A stretch of 15,583 bases of DNA from the NCBI GenBank assembly GCA_964420115.1, contig CAYQQO010000014.1, positions 1 through 15,583 on the forward strand, in the 5' to 3' direction. Of this stretch, positions 6,764 through 13,612 are shown one piece after another. Under the pieces are notes generated by a model. The model ran no database searches and was not told where the DNA came from. It saw only the letters and a program-made list of their open reading frames with translations. Position numbers and translations under genes: made by a program. How positions within the stretch are numbered: the stretch's first letter is position 1; every line of letters begins with the position of its first letter. The DNA comes from CAYQQO01 sp964420115 (GTDB lineage Bacteria; Patescibacteriota; Minisyncoccia; Portnoybacterales; UBA2143).

Positions 6764-7188
6764 AAAACTCCTCCGCTAACTAGAGAATCCCAAAAAGAGA
6801 TTCTCTAGCCAGAGGAAGAGCCTCTGGCGCTATTTTTTAAGAACACTCATTTTCTAAAAATAGAAAATGAGAAAACATTTCTTTAAGCTAATAATTGAGT
6901 CAGACCCGATTAAAGACAATAAGGAAATGTTATTGCTGTTAATACAATTAACAAGCAACAGCGTGAGAATCCCTTGGACATATAGCCCGCCCCAGAAAGG
7001 AGGAACCTGGAACCCGCAAAGGTCAGGATTCCCACACTACTGCCTATTAATATATAAGTTTTTAAGAATCAGGATGGCGGATTATTACACCCGGGCCTAT
7101 ATCCCCTAAAAGGTTCTGCCGCTTTCCCTGAATATACCAGGGACGGAGTCAGACGGCTCCCCAGAGTGTTTAATCCACCATCCATCTT
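6733..7188 (-). ncRNA. Candidate large structured non-coding RNA, about 456 nt, unidentified
   Basis: The stretch has a consensus promoter, a terminator and dense complementary segments, but no convincing protein frame. Helices (+ coordinates) are: 7171-7183 with 7072-7084 (13 bp), extended by 7164-7169 with 7087-7092; 7125-7130 with 7138-7143; 6963-6972 with 7026-7035 (10 bp); 6933-6943 with 6947-6958 (one bulge); 6874-6881 with 6924-6931 (8 bp); 6846-6856 with 6861-6871 (11 bp); 6808-6815 with 6821-6828 (8 bp); and 6780-6789 with 6799-6808 (10 bp). Pairs 7078/7177, 7091/7165 and 6966/7032 would be A-C mismatches in a + transcript but G-U wobbles in a - transcript, which fixes the strand. 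Start (about 7188) and end are inferred. Conserved cores of RNase P RNA, tmRNA and SRP RNA were not found by eye, so its role is unknown. Confidence 0.75.
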
Positions 7189-7194
7189 GCCGTC

Positions 7195-7223
7195 ATTATA
7201 TCATACTCAATCATATTTGTCAA
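7195..7223 (-). promoter_or_regulatory. Perfect consensus sigma-70 promoter of the structured RNA
   Basis: Read on the - strand: TTGACA (complement of 7218-7223), exactly 17 bases, then TATAAT (complement of 7195-7200). Both hexamers match the consensus in full. The expected start is an A at about 7188-7187, five bases before the first base of the 13-bp closing helix. It is by far the strongest promoter in the window and implies high constitutive expression. Confidence 0.9.
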
Positions 7224-7248
7224 GAGTTTTGCCCTTTTTAGAGAGATT

Positions 7249-7272
7249 AAAAAAACGACAGCTTAGTCGTTT
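7249..7272 (-). terminator. Intrinsic terminator after the lytic transglycosylase gene
   Basis: On the - strand AAACGAC (complement of 7266-7272) pairs with GTCGTTT (complement of 7253-7259) around a six-base loop, and the run continues to seven Ts. It lies 20 bases after the stop codon and separates that gene from the promoter of the structured RNA. Confidence 0.65.
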
Positions 7273-7291
7273 AAAACCCCTCTTAGTTCAA

Positions 7292-8596
7292 TTAATTAAA
7301 GTATTGGGCCTGAAATCTGTTTGTCAAATCAACCACATAATCAGTCACCTTGCTGTAAAGCCAGCGCTGATAATTGCTCCCGCCTAAATATTTAGAATAA
7401 GCTGTTCTTTCCCCTATTTCTGTTCTTTGATTAGCTCCGCCATTGGACAATTTAATCGCCGCCGCCATAAAAGCGTCTCTGTGTCTCCATGGGCTGGGCG
7501 GATTATTACCGGTAATAGCGACTACCTGATCGCGATATGCCATCCATGTAGTCGGCATAAACTGGGCTACACCCATTGCCCCGCCACATCCATACCATGG
7601 CTCGGCAGAAACCGGCTGAAGATCGGGATTAAGGCCTAATTCCTGGCATATTTGTAAAAATGCGTTCTTTTCTCTTTCTGCTTTGCTAATATAGCCGATT
7701 TTAATATAACATTGATACATATCTTCGCGCCAATTACCTGTTCCAACATTAAGGCCGAGCCGCGATTCCGCCTCTAAAACGCCCAAAAGAAAAGCCGGCC
7801 TTATCCCTGTTCTTGTAGCAGCATAAATTGCTTCCTGGATGGCCTCGTCCAAGCTAATATTATACCTTTCTATCAAAGAAAGTTGTTCTCTGATATAGTG
7901 GATTTCCTGTTCAGCAGATTTAATTAACTGCTGATAGCGCTGTTCTTCGCCTTTTGTTCTGTCTAATAAATCCTCTTTCTTCCATTGGACATTTTCCACT
8001 GATCTTTTTTGAATTAACTGAAGATTTTTAAGGCGGTACTGCTCTTTTCTTTCCCCCTCTACATTTTCCTTGTCTTCTTCTAAATCTCCTTTAAGTTTTT
8101 GTAAAACTCCCAAAACATTATATATTTCTCCTTGGACAACTTCTAAGGATTGAATTTCCTCAAAAAAATCAGAAAAATTATCTTTTTTCAAAACAATTTC
8201 TAAAAGAGATTCATTATCATAGATAGCCACCGCCCTGATATACTCGCCCAAAAGATCTTTTTTGTCATCAATTTCCCCTTTCAAGCCGGTAATTTCCCCG
8301 TCAAGCTCTTTAATATTTAAAGTGCTTTGTTCAATCAATAAATCAATTTGGCCAATTTCCGCCCAGATTTGATTTATTTGGGCTTCTAAAATATTAATTT
8401 CGTTTTGTAAACTCTTGGCCTTTTGACGATTCTCGCTAATAGTTGATCGATATCGGTTAATTTCCTGCTGTTTTTGCGTTATTTGGTTTTGTAGATCGCG
8501 ACGGAGTTCATCAAGGGAAGCCCCCTCTAAAAACAAGGGGCCGGCCAAAAAAACAAGGATCAGTAAAGTGGCTAAATAGCGAGAAAAAGATAACAT
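7292..8596 (-). CDS. Secreted coiled-coil protein with C-terminal lytic transglycosylase domain
   Basis: A predicted peptidoglycan-cleaving enzyme of 434 residues. Residues 1-25 form a signal peptide. Residues about 27-255 form a long coiled coil of the EnvC/PcsB/CwlO kind, used in other bacteria to couple wall hydrolases to division or export machinery. Residues about 256-434 form a lysozyme-like transglycosylase domain: AESRLG (276-281) with likely catalytic E277, and GGAMGVAQFMPTTW (338-351). The domain resembles MltB/SLT_2 enzymes, which cut between MurNAc and GlcNAc. The single-chain combination of coiled coil and hydrolase is common in CPR genomes as I recall. Cysteines near 296, 317 and 337 may form a disulfide. 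The start has no Shine-Dalgarno sequence. It follows the bL25 gene by 19 bases, so it probably shares that transcript. Confidence 0.9.
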   Translation of the reverse strand: MLSFSRYLATLLILVFLAGPLFLEGASLDELRRDLQNQITQKQQEINRYRSTISENRQKAKSLQNEINILEAQINQIWAEIGQIDLLIEQSTLNIKELDGEITGLKGEIDDKKDLLGEYIRAVAIYDNESLLEIVLKKDNFSDFFEEIQSLEVVQGEIYNVLGVLQKLKGDLEEDKENVEGERKEQYRLKNLQLIQKRSVENVQWKKEDLLDRTKGEEQRYQQLIKSAEQEIHYIREQLSLIERYNISLDEAIQEAIYAATRTGIRPAFLLGVLEAESRLGLNVGTGNWREDMYQCYIKIGYISKAEREKNAFLQICQELGLNPDLQPVSAEPWYGCGGAMGVAQFMPTTWMAYRDQVVAITGNNPPSPWRHRDAFMAAAIKLSNGGANQRTEIGERTAYSKYLGGSNYQRWLYSKVTDYVVDLTNRFQAQYFN

Positions 8597-8615
8597 TTGT
8601 TTGTTATATATTATT

Positions 8616-9329
8616 TTACTCTTTTTTCTCTTCTTGCTTGTCAGTCTCTGATTCTTTTGCTTCCTCTTCTGTTTCTTCAGCTGGTTTTTCTTTTTCTTCT
8701 ACTTCAACTTCTTCTATTCTTTCCTCCGGCGCCTCTTCTAAGGCCTCTAATTCTTCCTGAGAGCGCGGAGGAGATACCAAGGCGATTGTTTCTTCTTTAT
8801 CAGCTTTAATTTTAACTCCTTGAGAGACTTTTAAATCTTTAACACGAATAATATCATCAAAGGTTTTGAGCGGTGAAATATCAACTTCAATTTGATGGGG
8901 CAGATCTTGGGGCAAGGCCTCTACTTCCAACTGCTGGATATTTTTAATCAAAACGCCATCATCTTTTTCAACCGCCTCTGACTCGCCGACAAAAATTAAA
9001 GGGGCCTCCACAGTAATAATTTGGTTCATTTTAACTTGGTATAAATCAGCGTGAATAATTTTATCTGTTACTGGATCGCGAGAAACATCATTAATTAAAA
9101 CCATTCTTTCTTTTATTCTAACTTCCTCTTCTCCGCCTTCAATGTCCATTTTAATCAAGGTGCTTTCCCCGGCCTCTTTATATATGCGATTAAGATCAGA
9201 TGCCCTAACAGACAAAGGCAGGCTTTTTACTTTTTGCCCATACAAAATAACCGGAATAAATCCCTTTTCCCGGAGTTGATTATTTTGGCGGCCGCTTGTC
9301 CGCCGCAGTTTTGCAGATAGTTTTAACAT
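8616..9329 (-). CDS. rplY: 50S ribosomal protein bL25 (CTC/TL5 type)
   Basis: bL25 binds 5S rRNA in the large ribosomal subunit. From ATG 9329 the protein has 237 residues. The N-terminal 5S-binding domain is about 1-95 (KLRRTSGRQNNQLREKGFIP, VLYG, and SRDPVTDKIIHADLYQV). The CTC-type beta domain is about 96-187, and a very acidic Glu/Lys tail runs 188-237. The tail is longer than in many homologues. A longer reading from TTG 9377 is rejected, because those bases hold the promoter -35 and -10 elements and the family begins near MLKLSAKLR. The mRNA start would fall about seven bases before this ATG, so it is nearly leaderless; GAG directly before the ATG is too close for a normal Shine-Dalgarno site. 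Confidence 0.93.
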   Translation of the reverse strand: MLKLSAKLRRTSGRQNNQLREKGFIPVILYGQKVKSLPLSVRASDLNRIYKEAGESTLIKMDIEGGEEEVRIKERMVLINDVSRDPVTDKIIHADLYQVKMNQIITVEAPLIFVGESEAVEKDDGVLIKNIQQLEVEALPQDLPHQIEVDISPLKTFDDIIRVKDLKVSQGVKIKADKEETIALVSPPRSQEELEALEEAPEERIEEVEVEEKEKPAEETEEEAKESETDKQEEKKE

Positions 9330-9342
9330 CTCTTTATCATTT

Positions 9343-9371
9343 ATCCTAACTAAAAAAGCACTCTCAGTCAA
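9343..9371 (-). promoter_or_regulatory. Promoter of the bL25 gene
   Basis: On the - strand TTGACT (complement of 9366-9371), 17 bases, then TAGGAT (complement of 9343-9348). The predicted start is near 9336, very close to the ATG at 9329. It lies just inside a 16-bp palindrome (9380-9395). Confidence 0.6.
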
Positions 9372-9379
9372 GCGCAAAA

Positions 9380-9395
9380 TATATAGGCCTATATA
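9380..9395. promoter_or_regulatory. 16-bp perfect palindrome upstream of the bL25 promoter
   Basis: TATATAGGCCTATATA reads the same on both strands. It sits between the ferredoxin stop (9405) and the bL25 -35 element (from 9371), eight bases upstream of the latter. It could be an operator for a dimeric regulator; no regulator is identified. A chance AT-rich palindrome remains possible. Confidence 0.45.
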
Positions 9396-9404
9396 CCTCT
9401 TTTT

Positions 9405-9617
9405 CTACTCTTCAATTTTAATAGCGTCAACAGGGCAAATTTCCTCTCCTTCTTTGGCGCAAGATCCCTCCTCTGTCTTTAAGGTGTCCACTCCGTCATT
9501 TGACTGGCCGCATTTAATATGGGCATTCATATCATCGCCCATTTCAAAAAGCTCGCCGCAGACAGCCTCACAGCTCCCACAACCAATACACGCATCTTTG
9601 TCCAATGTTATTTTCAT
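9405..9617 (-). CDS. Ferredoxin, single [4Fe-4S] cluster
   Basis: A small electron carrier of 70 residues. The cluster ligands follow the pattern C10-x2-C13-x2-C16 with a distant C61-P62. C20 and C53 could form the disulfide found in other one-cluster ferredoxins that lost the second cluster; C36 is extra. The protein is very acidic, as usual for ferredoxins. It starts ATG 9617 without a Shine-Dalgarno sequence (TTTAAGATAAATTT precedes it), so it may be leaderless or coupled to the decayed gene upstream. No obvious redox partner (such as pyruvate:ferredoxin oxidoreductase or hydrogenase) is in the window, so its partner is unknown. Confidence 0.92.
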   Translation of the reverse strand: MKITLDKDACIGCGSCEAVCGELFEMGDDMNAHIKCGQSNDGVDTLKTEEGSCAKEGEEICPVDAIKIEE

Positions 9618-9626
9618 AAATTTATC

Positions 9627-9898
9627 TTAAAGGTAAATTACAACTACGCCCAAACTTTTCCACCGTATCCACTTTATTAAAGTCAAAATCAAAAACCAGA
9701 CAATACCCCATATAATAATATCAACAAATAAATTTGATTATATAAAACGGATGGAGCCACATATAAAATAACCTGAATAGGAATAATAAGACAAAGGAAA
9801 CCCCCTATATTCTGCTTCAACAACTGCATTTGTCAACCAATATGAAATGCCTATTGTTATTAATCCCAACATTACAGAGACTATAATTCTTTTTTCAT
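9627..9898 (-). pseudogene. Decayed small two-helix membrane protein gene
   Basis: Between the aldolase and ferredoxin genes the - strand reads as a small membrane protein, but with two defects. ATG at 9898 is followed by six As and runs out of frame to a stop after five codons. One more A would join it to the frame KRIIVSVMLGLITIGISYW. That frame has a first membrane helix, a loop with YRGFPLSYYSYSGY, then an in-frame TAA (9738-9740). After the stop the same frame continues with a second clear membrane helix (SNLFVDIIIWGIVWFLILTL) and a basic end, stopping at 9627-9629. A shortened 44-residue product from ATG 9872 is possible. Two lesions favour a pseudogene; assembly errors are an alternative. 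Confidence 0.55.
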
Positions 9899-9911
9899 GC
9901 TTGCTCTTATA

Positions 9912-10658
9912 TTACCCAAAAACAACTTTCTTTAATTTCTCTGTTATTTTCTGTGGGTTTTCTTTCTGCCAAACATTTCTGCCAACAGCCACGCCAATAC
10001 CTCCAGCAGACATTACATTTTCCATTACCTTTAAAAACTCTTTATCAGAAACTTTTGGCCCGCCTGATAAAACTACCTTTGTTTTGCCTGCCGCCTTAAC
10101 CGCTTGAGAAAAACATTCTTTTGACCCACAGTATTTAATTTTAACCATGTCAGCGCCCAATTCCAAGCCCACTCTGGCCGCATAAGCTGTTATTTCGGCT
10201 GAATCATCATCTTTGACGCCTTTGCCTCTCGGATACATCCAGCCAATGACTGCTAAATTTTTATCATGGGCTTCTTCTTCAATTCTGCCGAATTCCTTAA
10301 GCATTTTTGCTTCATGCTCACTACCGACATAAACAGTATAGCCAACTGCTACTGCTCCCAGCTCTACCGCTTCTTTAACTGAACAAATTTGGGTTGATAT
10401 TGGTTCCCCGCCAACCAGCCGTGTTTTGCCGTTTAATTTGACGATTAAAGGAATTTTATCGCGGTAAGCTGGATAATATTTGGCCGCCACTCCTTTTTGA
10501 AGAACAACAGCGTTGTAGCCGCCTTTTACCGCAATATCTAAGATATAGTTGGGATCAATTGTTTTTCCTTTTAAATCTATCGGTCCGTGTTCAATGCCAT
10601 GATCGTAAGCCAAATAGATTGCTTTGCCGTTTGTAGTAATTTTTGATAAATCATCCAT
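9912..10658 (-). CDS. fbaB: Class I fructose-1,6-bisphosphate aldolase, DhnA/archaeal type
   Basis: It is predicted to cleave fructose-1,6-bisphosphate to glyceraldehyde-3-phosphate and dihydroxyacetone phosphate by a Schiff-base mechanism. The 248-residue protein matches the DhnA/DeoC-like aldolase family. Visible are AYDHGIEHGP (17-26), the KIKY segment holding the likely Schiff-base lysine (K173, less likely K175), LSGGPK (197-202) and the phosphate-binding GIGVAVGRNVWQ (220-231). Some relatives make other aldol products (2-amino-3,7-dideoxy-heptulosonate synthase), but the sugar-enzyme neighbours support the glycolytic role. ATG 10658 lies four bases after the stop of the upstream unknown gene, without a Shine-Dalgarno sequence, so it is probably translationally coupled. 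Confidence 0.9.
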   Translation of the reverse strand: MDDLSKITTNGKAIYLAYDHGIEHGPIDLKGKTIDPNYILDIAVKGGYNAVVLQKGVAAKYYPAYRDKIPLIVKLNGKTRLVGGEPISTQICSVKEAVELGAVAVGYTVYVGSEHEAKMLKEFGRIEEEAHDKNLAVIGWMYPRGKGVKDDDSAEITAYAARVGLELGADMVKIKYCGSKECFSQAVKAAGKTKVVLSGGPKVSDKEFLKVMENVMSAGGIGVAVGRNVWQKENPQKITEKLKKVVFG

Positions 10659-10662
10659 ATTT

Positions 10663-11946
10663 TTAATTTAATGTTATTTCTCCTTTGTGTAAATTCTCCA
10701 TCATTAACTTATCTAACATTTCTTCCCCCATATAGTCAATAAATACCTTGTTCCATAAGGCCTCCTGCTGATGGTAAAGATATTTTGATTCAAACCCTCT
10801 TTTTTGGAGAAGAGCGATGCCATTGTCAAATAAATCAAAACTGATTAAAACTTTGCCATTATCCCCATCAGAGCCGTCAGAAGTAAAATAATCGCCGACT
10901 ACATCCAGCCCCTTCCAAAAATCAAGCCCCATTCTCGGCGCTTTTCCATCCAGCTCGTTAATTGCTTTAGCCGCTTTTGTATAATGCCAAGCCTCCGGGC
11001 TAATATGCGGCTCAAAAAGACGCGGGTCATTAATATCCTTTTTGGCTAAATAGGCCGGTGTAATCCGCCAGCTCATTTTTTCGTCATTGGGTAAAGGCGT
11101 ACTGGTTACCTCCACTTTCAGGGCATTAATCATTTTTTTGACAAAATCTTTTTCTTGGCTGTAAATTTTGAAAAGACGCGAATGCCAATCAACTTCATAG
11201 CTGTAATGCAAACTCATTGTTAAAAGATAAAGCGTTTCTCCGGGGGGGGTTGGAGATACTGGAATAATAAAAATAACGCCAAGTTCCTTCAAATGGCTCA
11301 TATGATGTAGTTTTTTGCCTAAAAATTTCTTGCCAATTCCTTCCCATTTTTCCGGCAAAACCATAATTTTAATGGGCCTTTCTTCAAAATCTTCTTTTTT
11401 TAAGTTTTCGTATTCTTTGAAAAAAACTTCGTTAAGCCAACGGCTTTCTTCAACAAATCGCAACGCGGGAAAAATTTCAAAAACATCTTCTTTTTCCAAC
11501 ATTTGGTCAATATTATTGTATCCTAAATTTGATAAAATATTTTTTGGAGGATTAAGCCGTAGAAGCTCTTTGGCCTTTTCCGGTTTTAAATAAAAGCCGG
11601 ATAAATCGCCGACTAATTTCTTAACTTGGTCTATAATACTCTGACAGCCGGCAGTAGTCCCAAAATCAGGTTTATCAAAATATTCAAAAACCTGTTTATC
11701 ATTTTTTCTAACTCTTTCAATTAGCGCCTGATAAACCTGTTGAGCGGTTGACTGGCGACTTAGACCTAAATCAGCCAATTTCTGATTTACTTTTTCTTCA
11801 TTTTCTTTTGCTATACCCCCAATTACTCCGCTTTTGCCGCTTATTTTTGACATTTTCTTTTCCAAATTTGAAATAACTTCTACTGGCGAACGCAGAAGCC
11901 CGGCTACTTTTTCAAGTGAATTTTTTGTGTTTTCTACAGCTGACAT
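10663..11946 (-). CDS. Soluble protein of unknown function (427 aa)
   Basis: I do not recognise the family. There is no signal peptide or membrane helix. Residues about 1-150 look helical and charged, with coiled-coil-like stretches. Residues about 150-430 look like a mixed alpha/beta domain with many aromatic residues. Notable segments are KKFLGKKLHHMSHLKELG (a histidine cluster, HHMSH), the strand VIFIIPVSPTPP, and the late SDGSDGDNGKVLISFDLFD, whose acidic residues could bind metal. The ATG lies inside the end of the pilin-like gene (13-base overlap in another frame), and the aldolase gene follows four bases after its stop. It therefore sits in a tightly coupled operon, but its neighbours do not reveal a function. 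Confidence 0.85.
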   Translation of the reverse strand: MSAVENTKNSLEKVAGLLRSPVEVISNLEKKMSKISGKSGVIGGIAKENEEKVNQKLADLGLSRQSTAQQVYQALIERVRKNDKQVFEYFDKPDFGTTAGCQSIIDQVKKLVGDLSGFYLKPEKAKELLRLNPPKNILSNLGYNNIDQMLEKEDVFEIFPALRFVEESRWLNEVFFKEYENLKKEDFEERPIKIMVLPEKWEGIGKKFLGKKLHHMSHLKELGVIFIIPVSPTPPGETLYLLTMSLHYSYEVDWHSRLFKIYSQEKDFVKKMINALKVEVTSTPLPNDEKMSWRITPAYLAKKDINDPRLFEPHISPEAWHYTKAAKAINELDGKAPRMGLDFWKGLDVVGDYFTSDGSDGDNGKVLISFDLFDNGIALLQKRGFESKYLYHQQEALWNKVFIDYMGEEMLDKLMMENLHKGEITLN

Positions 11947-12458
11947 CTTTCTTCAATAATCAATGTATATTTTCCGGCATCATCTCTGTAACAATTTTTC
12001 ATATCCTCCTTATTAAAAATAGTTTCCATATTTTTTGCTCCTAGCGCTGTTACTTCGCGAAAAGCGTGAGATTCACTGTTATAAAAACAAATAAAGCAGG
12101 GGTCATAGAAATAGTAATAATTTCCCCCTTCGTCTTTGGGATCGCGGGGGACTGACATATACGGAGAAAGTATTACATCCATATTATCCCCCCGCCCTAT
12201 TTTATGCCCCTCGCTATCAGAAACATCATCAATCCCGCTACTACTGTCTGGATAATGCTCATTTTCAGAACGATAAAATTCAATAGCAGAACGAATTTGA
12301 TTTAACTCAACCAATCTTTTTTTATCTCTCGCTTTTGCTCTTGCTGAAGAAACTCCAGCCAGAGCGATTGTAGCCAGAATGCCTATGATAGCGACAACAA
12401 ACAAAAGCTCAACTAAACTGACTCCTTCCCCCTTTTTACGACTGAATATTTTAACCAT
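11934..12458 (-). CDS. Type IV pilin-like (pseudopilin) protein
   Basis: A 174-residue protein with a class III prepilin signal. A short basic leader (MVKIFSRKKGEG) is followed by a predicted cleavage site G12/V13. Glu at +5 (E17) lies within VSLVELLFVVAIIGILA, which forms the helix that anchors and packs pilins. A prepilin peptidase would process it; none is in the window. The body has the common ARDKKRLVELNQIRSAIEFY helix and HYPDS segment. A small C-terminal domain carries four cysteines (PCFICF, NCY, RC at the end), likely disulfides. The first mature residue is V rather than the usual F. Its end overlaps the start of the unknown 427-aa gene by 13 bases. It could belong to a type IV pilus used in attachment or DNA uptake. 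Confidence 0.88.
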   Translation of the reverse strand: MVKIFSRKKGEGVSLVELLFVVAIIGILATIALAGVSSARAKARDKKRLVELNQIRSAIEFYRSENEHYPDSSSGIDDVSDSEGHKIGRGDNMDVILSPYMSVPRDPKDEGGNYYYFYDPCFICFYNSESHAFREVTALGAKNMETIFNKEDMKNCYRDDAGKYTLIIEERCQL

Positions 12459-12496
12459 AAAATATTAGCCCAATGAGAACCCTCCCACAGAGCTTA

Positions 12497-13489
12497 TTAG
12501 AGCTTTTCTTTTAAAACCTCTACCTTATCCCAAGGCCCCCAATCACTTCTTTTTAAAAGGCCCTTGGCAGCCCCAATTTTTTGAAGACAAGAAGTAGCAT
12601 TAGCAGTAGCCAATTGGACAGCATAGGCAATATCTTCTTTTCTCATCCAACCAGCTACAAAAGCGGAACCAAAGGCGTCGCCGGCCCCTGTCCTATCCAC
12701 TAAACCAGATTTAGGTATGCCGGCTGAATAAAGGTGCTTGCCGTCTGAAATAGTTACTCCTTCCGGACCTTTGGTCATTACAGCAACACCGTCAACCAAC
12801 TCATCAAACTTTTTAAAAATATCTTTTTCTCTTTTATAGTCAATGCCTGTTAAAATTGAGGCCTCTTCCTGATTAACAATAAGGATTTGCATTTTACTTA
12901 AAAGAGAAATTAAACTTTTAAGGCCGTCTGTTAATTGCTTGTCGCCGACCGGATTGGCAGCCACTTTAATGTTATTTTCAGCGGCAAACTTTACCACCGA
13001 CTCCATAATTTTATAACTTCCGCCTGATAAAGAACCTAAATAGAGCCACTTGGCTTTTAGTTTATCAAAAGGAATATCACTCTCGCTAATCTCATGACAA
13101 GCGCCCAGTTTTTTTAAAATAGAGCGGCCGACCTCTGGAAGAGAAATAATAGTGGAATAAGCGGTTGGCCATTTCTCTGTTTCTTTTAAAAGGTCTAAAG
13201 AAACATTGTTTTGCGACAGCTCGTCTTTAACCCCCGCCCCGGCTGGATCTTTGCCTATTAGGCCTAAATAAGCGGCAGAATACCCCTGAAGAGAAAAAGT
13301 AACCGCCGCGTTAGCGCCTGTCCCCCCCATAGCAAAAACAACGCTGTCCATTTTCATTTTTGAACCCAAAGGCGCGCAAAGACCTTTTTTGGCAATAAAC
13401 TCCTCACCCTCTACTACTTTGAAATTTTCACTGCTTAAAAAAACATCCAAAGTAGCAGAACCAAAAGTGACAACATCGTATTCTCCCAT
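12497..13489 (-). CDS. PfkB/ribokinase-family sugar kinase
   Basis: An ATP-dependent kinase of 330 residues acting on a sugar, sugar phosphate or nucleoside. The fold signatures are GGTGAN (55-60), NQEE (206-209) and DRTGAGDAF (265-273), with the anion hole and catalytic base D271. Substrate cannot be read from the sequence. Because isomerase, aldolase and transketolase are encoded nearby and no PfkA-type phosphofructokinase is seen, it could phosphorylate fructose-6-phosphate. Ribokinase or adenosine kinase-like activity is equally compatible. The start ATG 13489 has no Shine-Dalgarno sequence. A weak hairpin (CTATAT 13492-13497 with ATATAG 13506-13511) sits just before it. Confidence 0.88.
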   Translation of the reverse strand: MGEYDVVTFGSATLDVFLSSENFKVVEGEEFIAKKGLCAPLGSKMKMDSVVFAMGGTGANAAVTFSLQGYSAAYLGLIGKDPAGAGVKDELSQNNVSLDLLKETEKWPTAYSTIISLPEVGRSILKKLGACHEISESDIPFDKLKAKWLYLGSLSGGSYKIMESVVKFAAENNIKVAANPVGDKQLTDGLKSLISLLSKMQILIVNQEEASILTGIDYKREKDIFKKFDELVDGVAVMTKGPEGVTISDGKHLYSAGIPKSGLVDRTGAGDAFGSAFVAGWMRKEDIAYAVQLATANATSCLQKIGAAKGLLKRSDWGPWDKVEVLKEKL

Positions 13490-13519
13490 ATCTATATTTT
13501 TTTCTATATAGCCAATAAA

Positions 13520-13541
13520 GGGAGCTAATAAAATTGCTCCC
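13520..13541 (-). terminator. Terminator-like hairpin between transketolase and PfkB kinase genes
   Basis: On the - strand GGGAGC (complement of 13536-13541) pairs with GCTCCC (complement of 13520-13525), with further AAT/ATT pairing inside, followed by TTTATT. The T-tract is poor, so it may only partly separate the transketolase transcript from the downstream genes. Confidence 0.4.
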
Positions 13542-13555
13542 CCGCCATAGTTTAA

Positions 13556-13612
13556 TTAACAAAAGGCAGTATAAAGAAAAAACCAAACAGCTCTAAGATA
13601 AAACTTCTTCAT
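13556..13612 (-). CDS. Possible 18-codon hydrophobic micro-ORF after transketolase
   Basis: ATG at 13612 lies one base after the transketolase C-subunit stop (TAGTATG), a coupling arrangement. It encodes MKKFYLRAVWFFLYTAFC, with a basic start and then a short hydrophobic helix, and stops with TAA at 13556-13558. The same frame then continues open into the PfkB start. It may be a real small membrane peptide, the remnant of a longer protein, or chance. Confidence 0.2.
   Translation of the reverse strand: MKKFYLRAVWFFLYTAFC

Noticed and set aside
6867..7109. 80-codon + strand frame in the central gap
   Set aside because: It is antisense to the structured RNA, has no ribosome binding site, and its sequence follows the RNA helices rather than a protein pattern.
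6733..7188. RNase P RNA, tmRNA, SRP RNA or 6S RNA in the central gap
   Set aside because: Their conserved cores were not found on either strand by eye. A divergent member cannot be fully excluded without a covariance-model search.
9330..9377. Longer bL25 from TTG 9377
   Set aside because: The extra 16 codons hold a good promoter, and the family starts at the ATG 9329.
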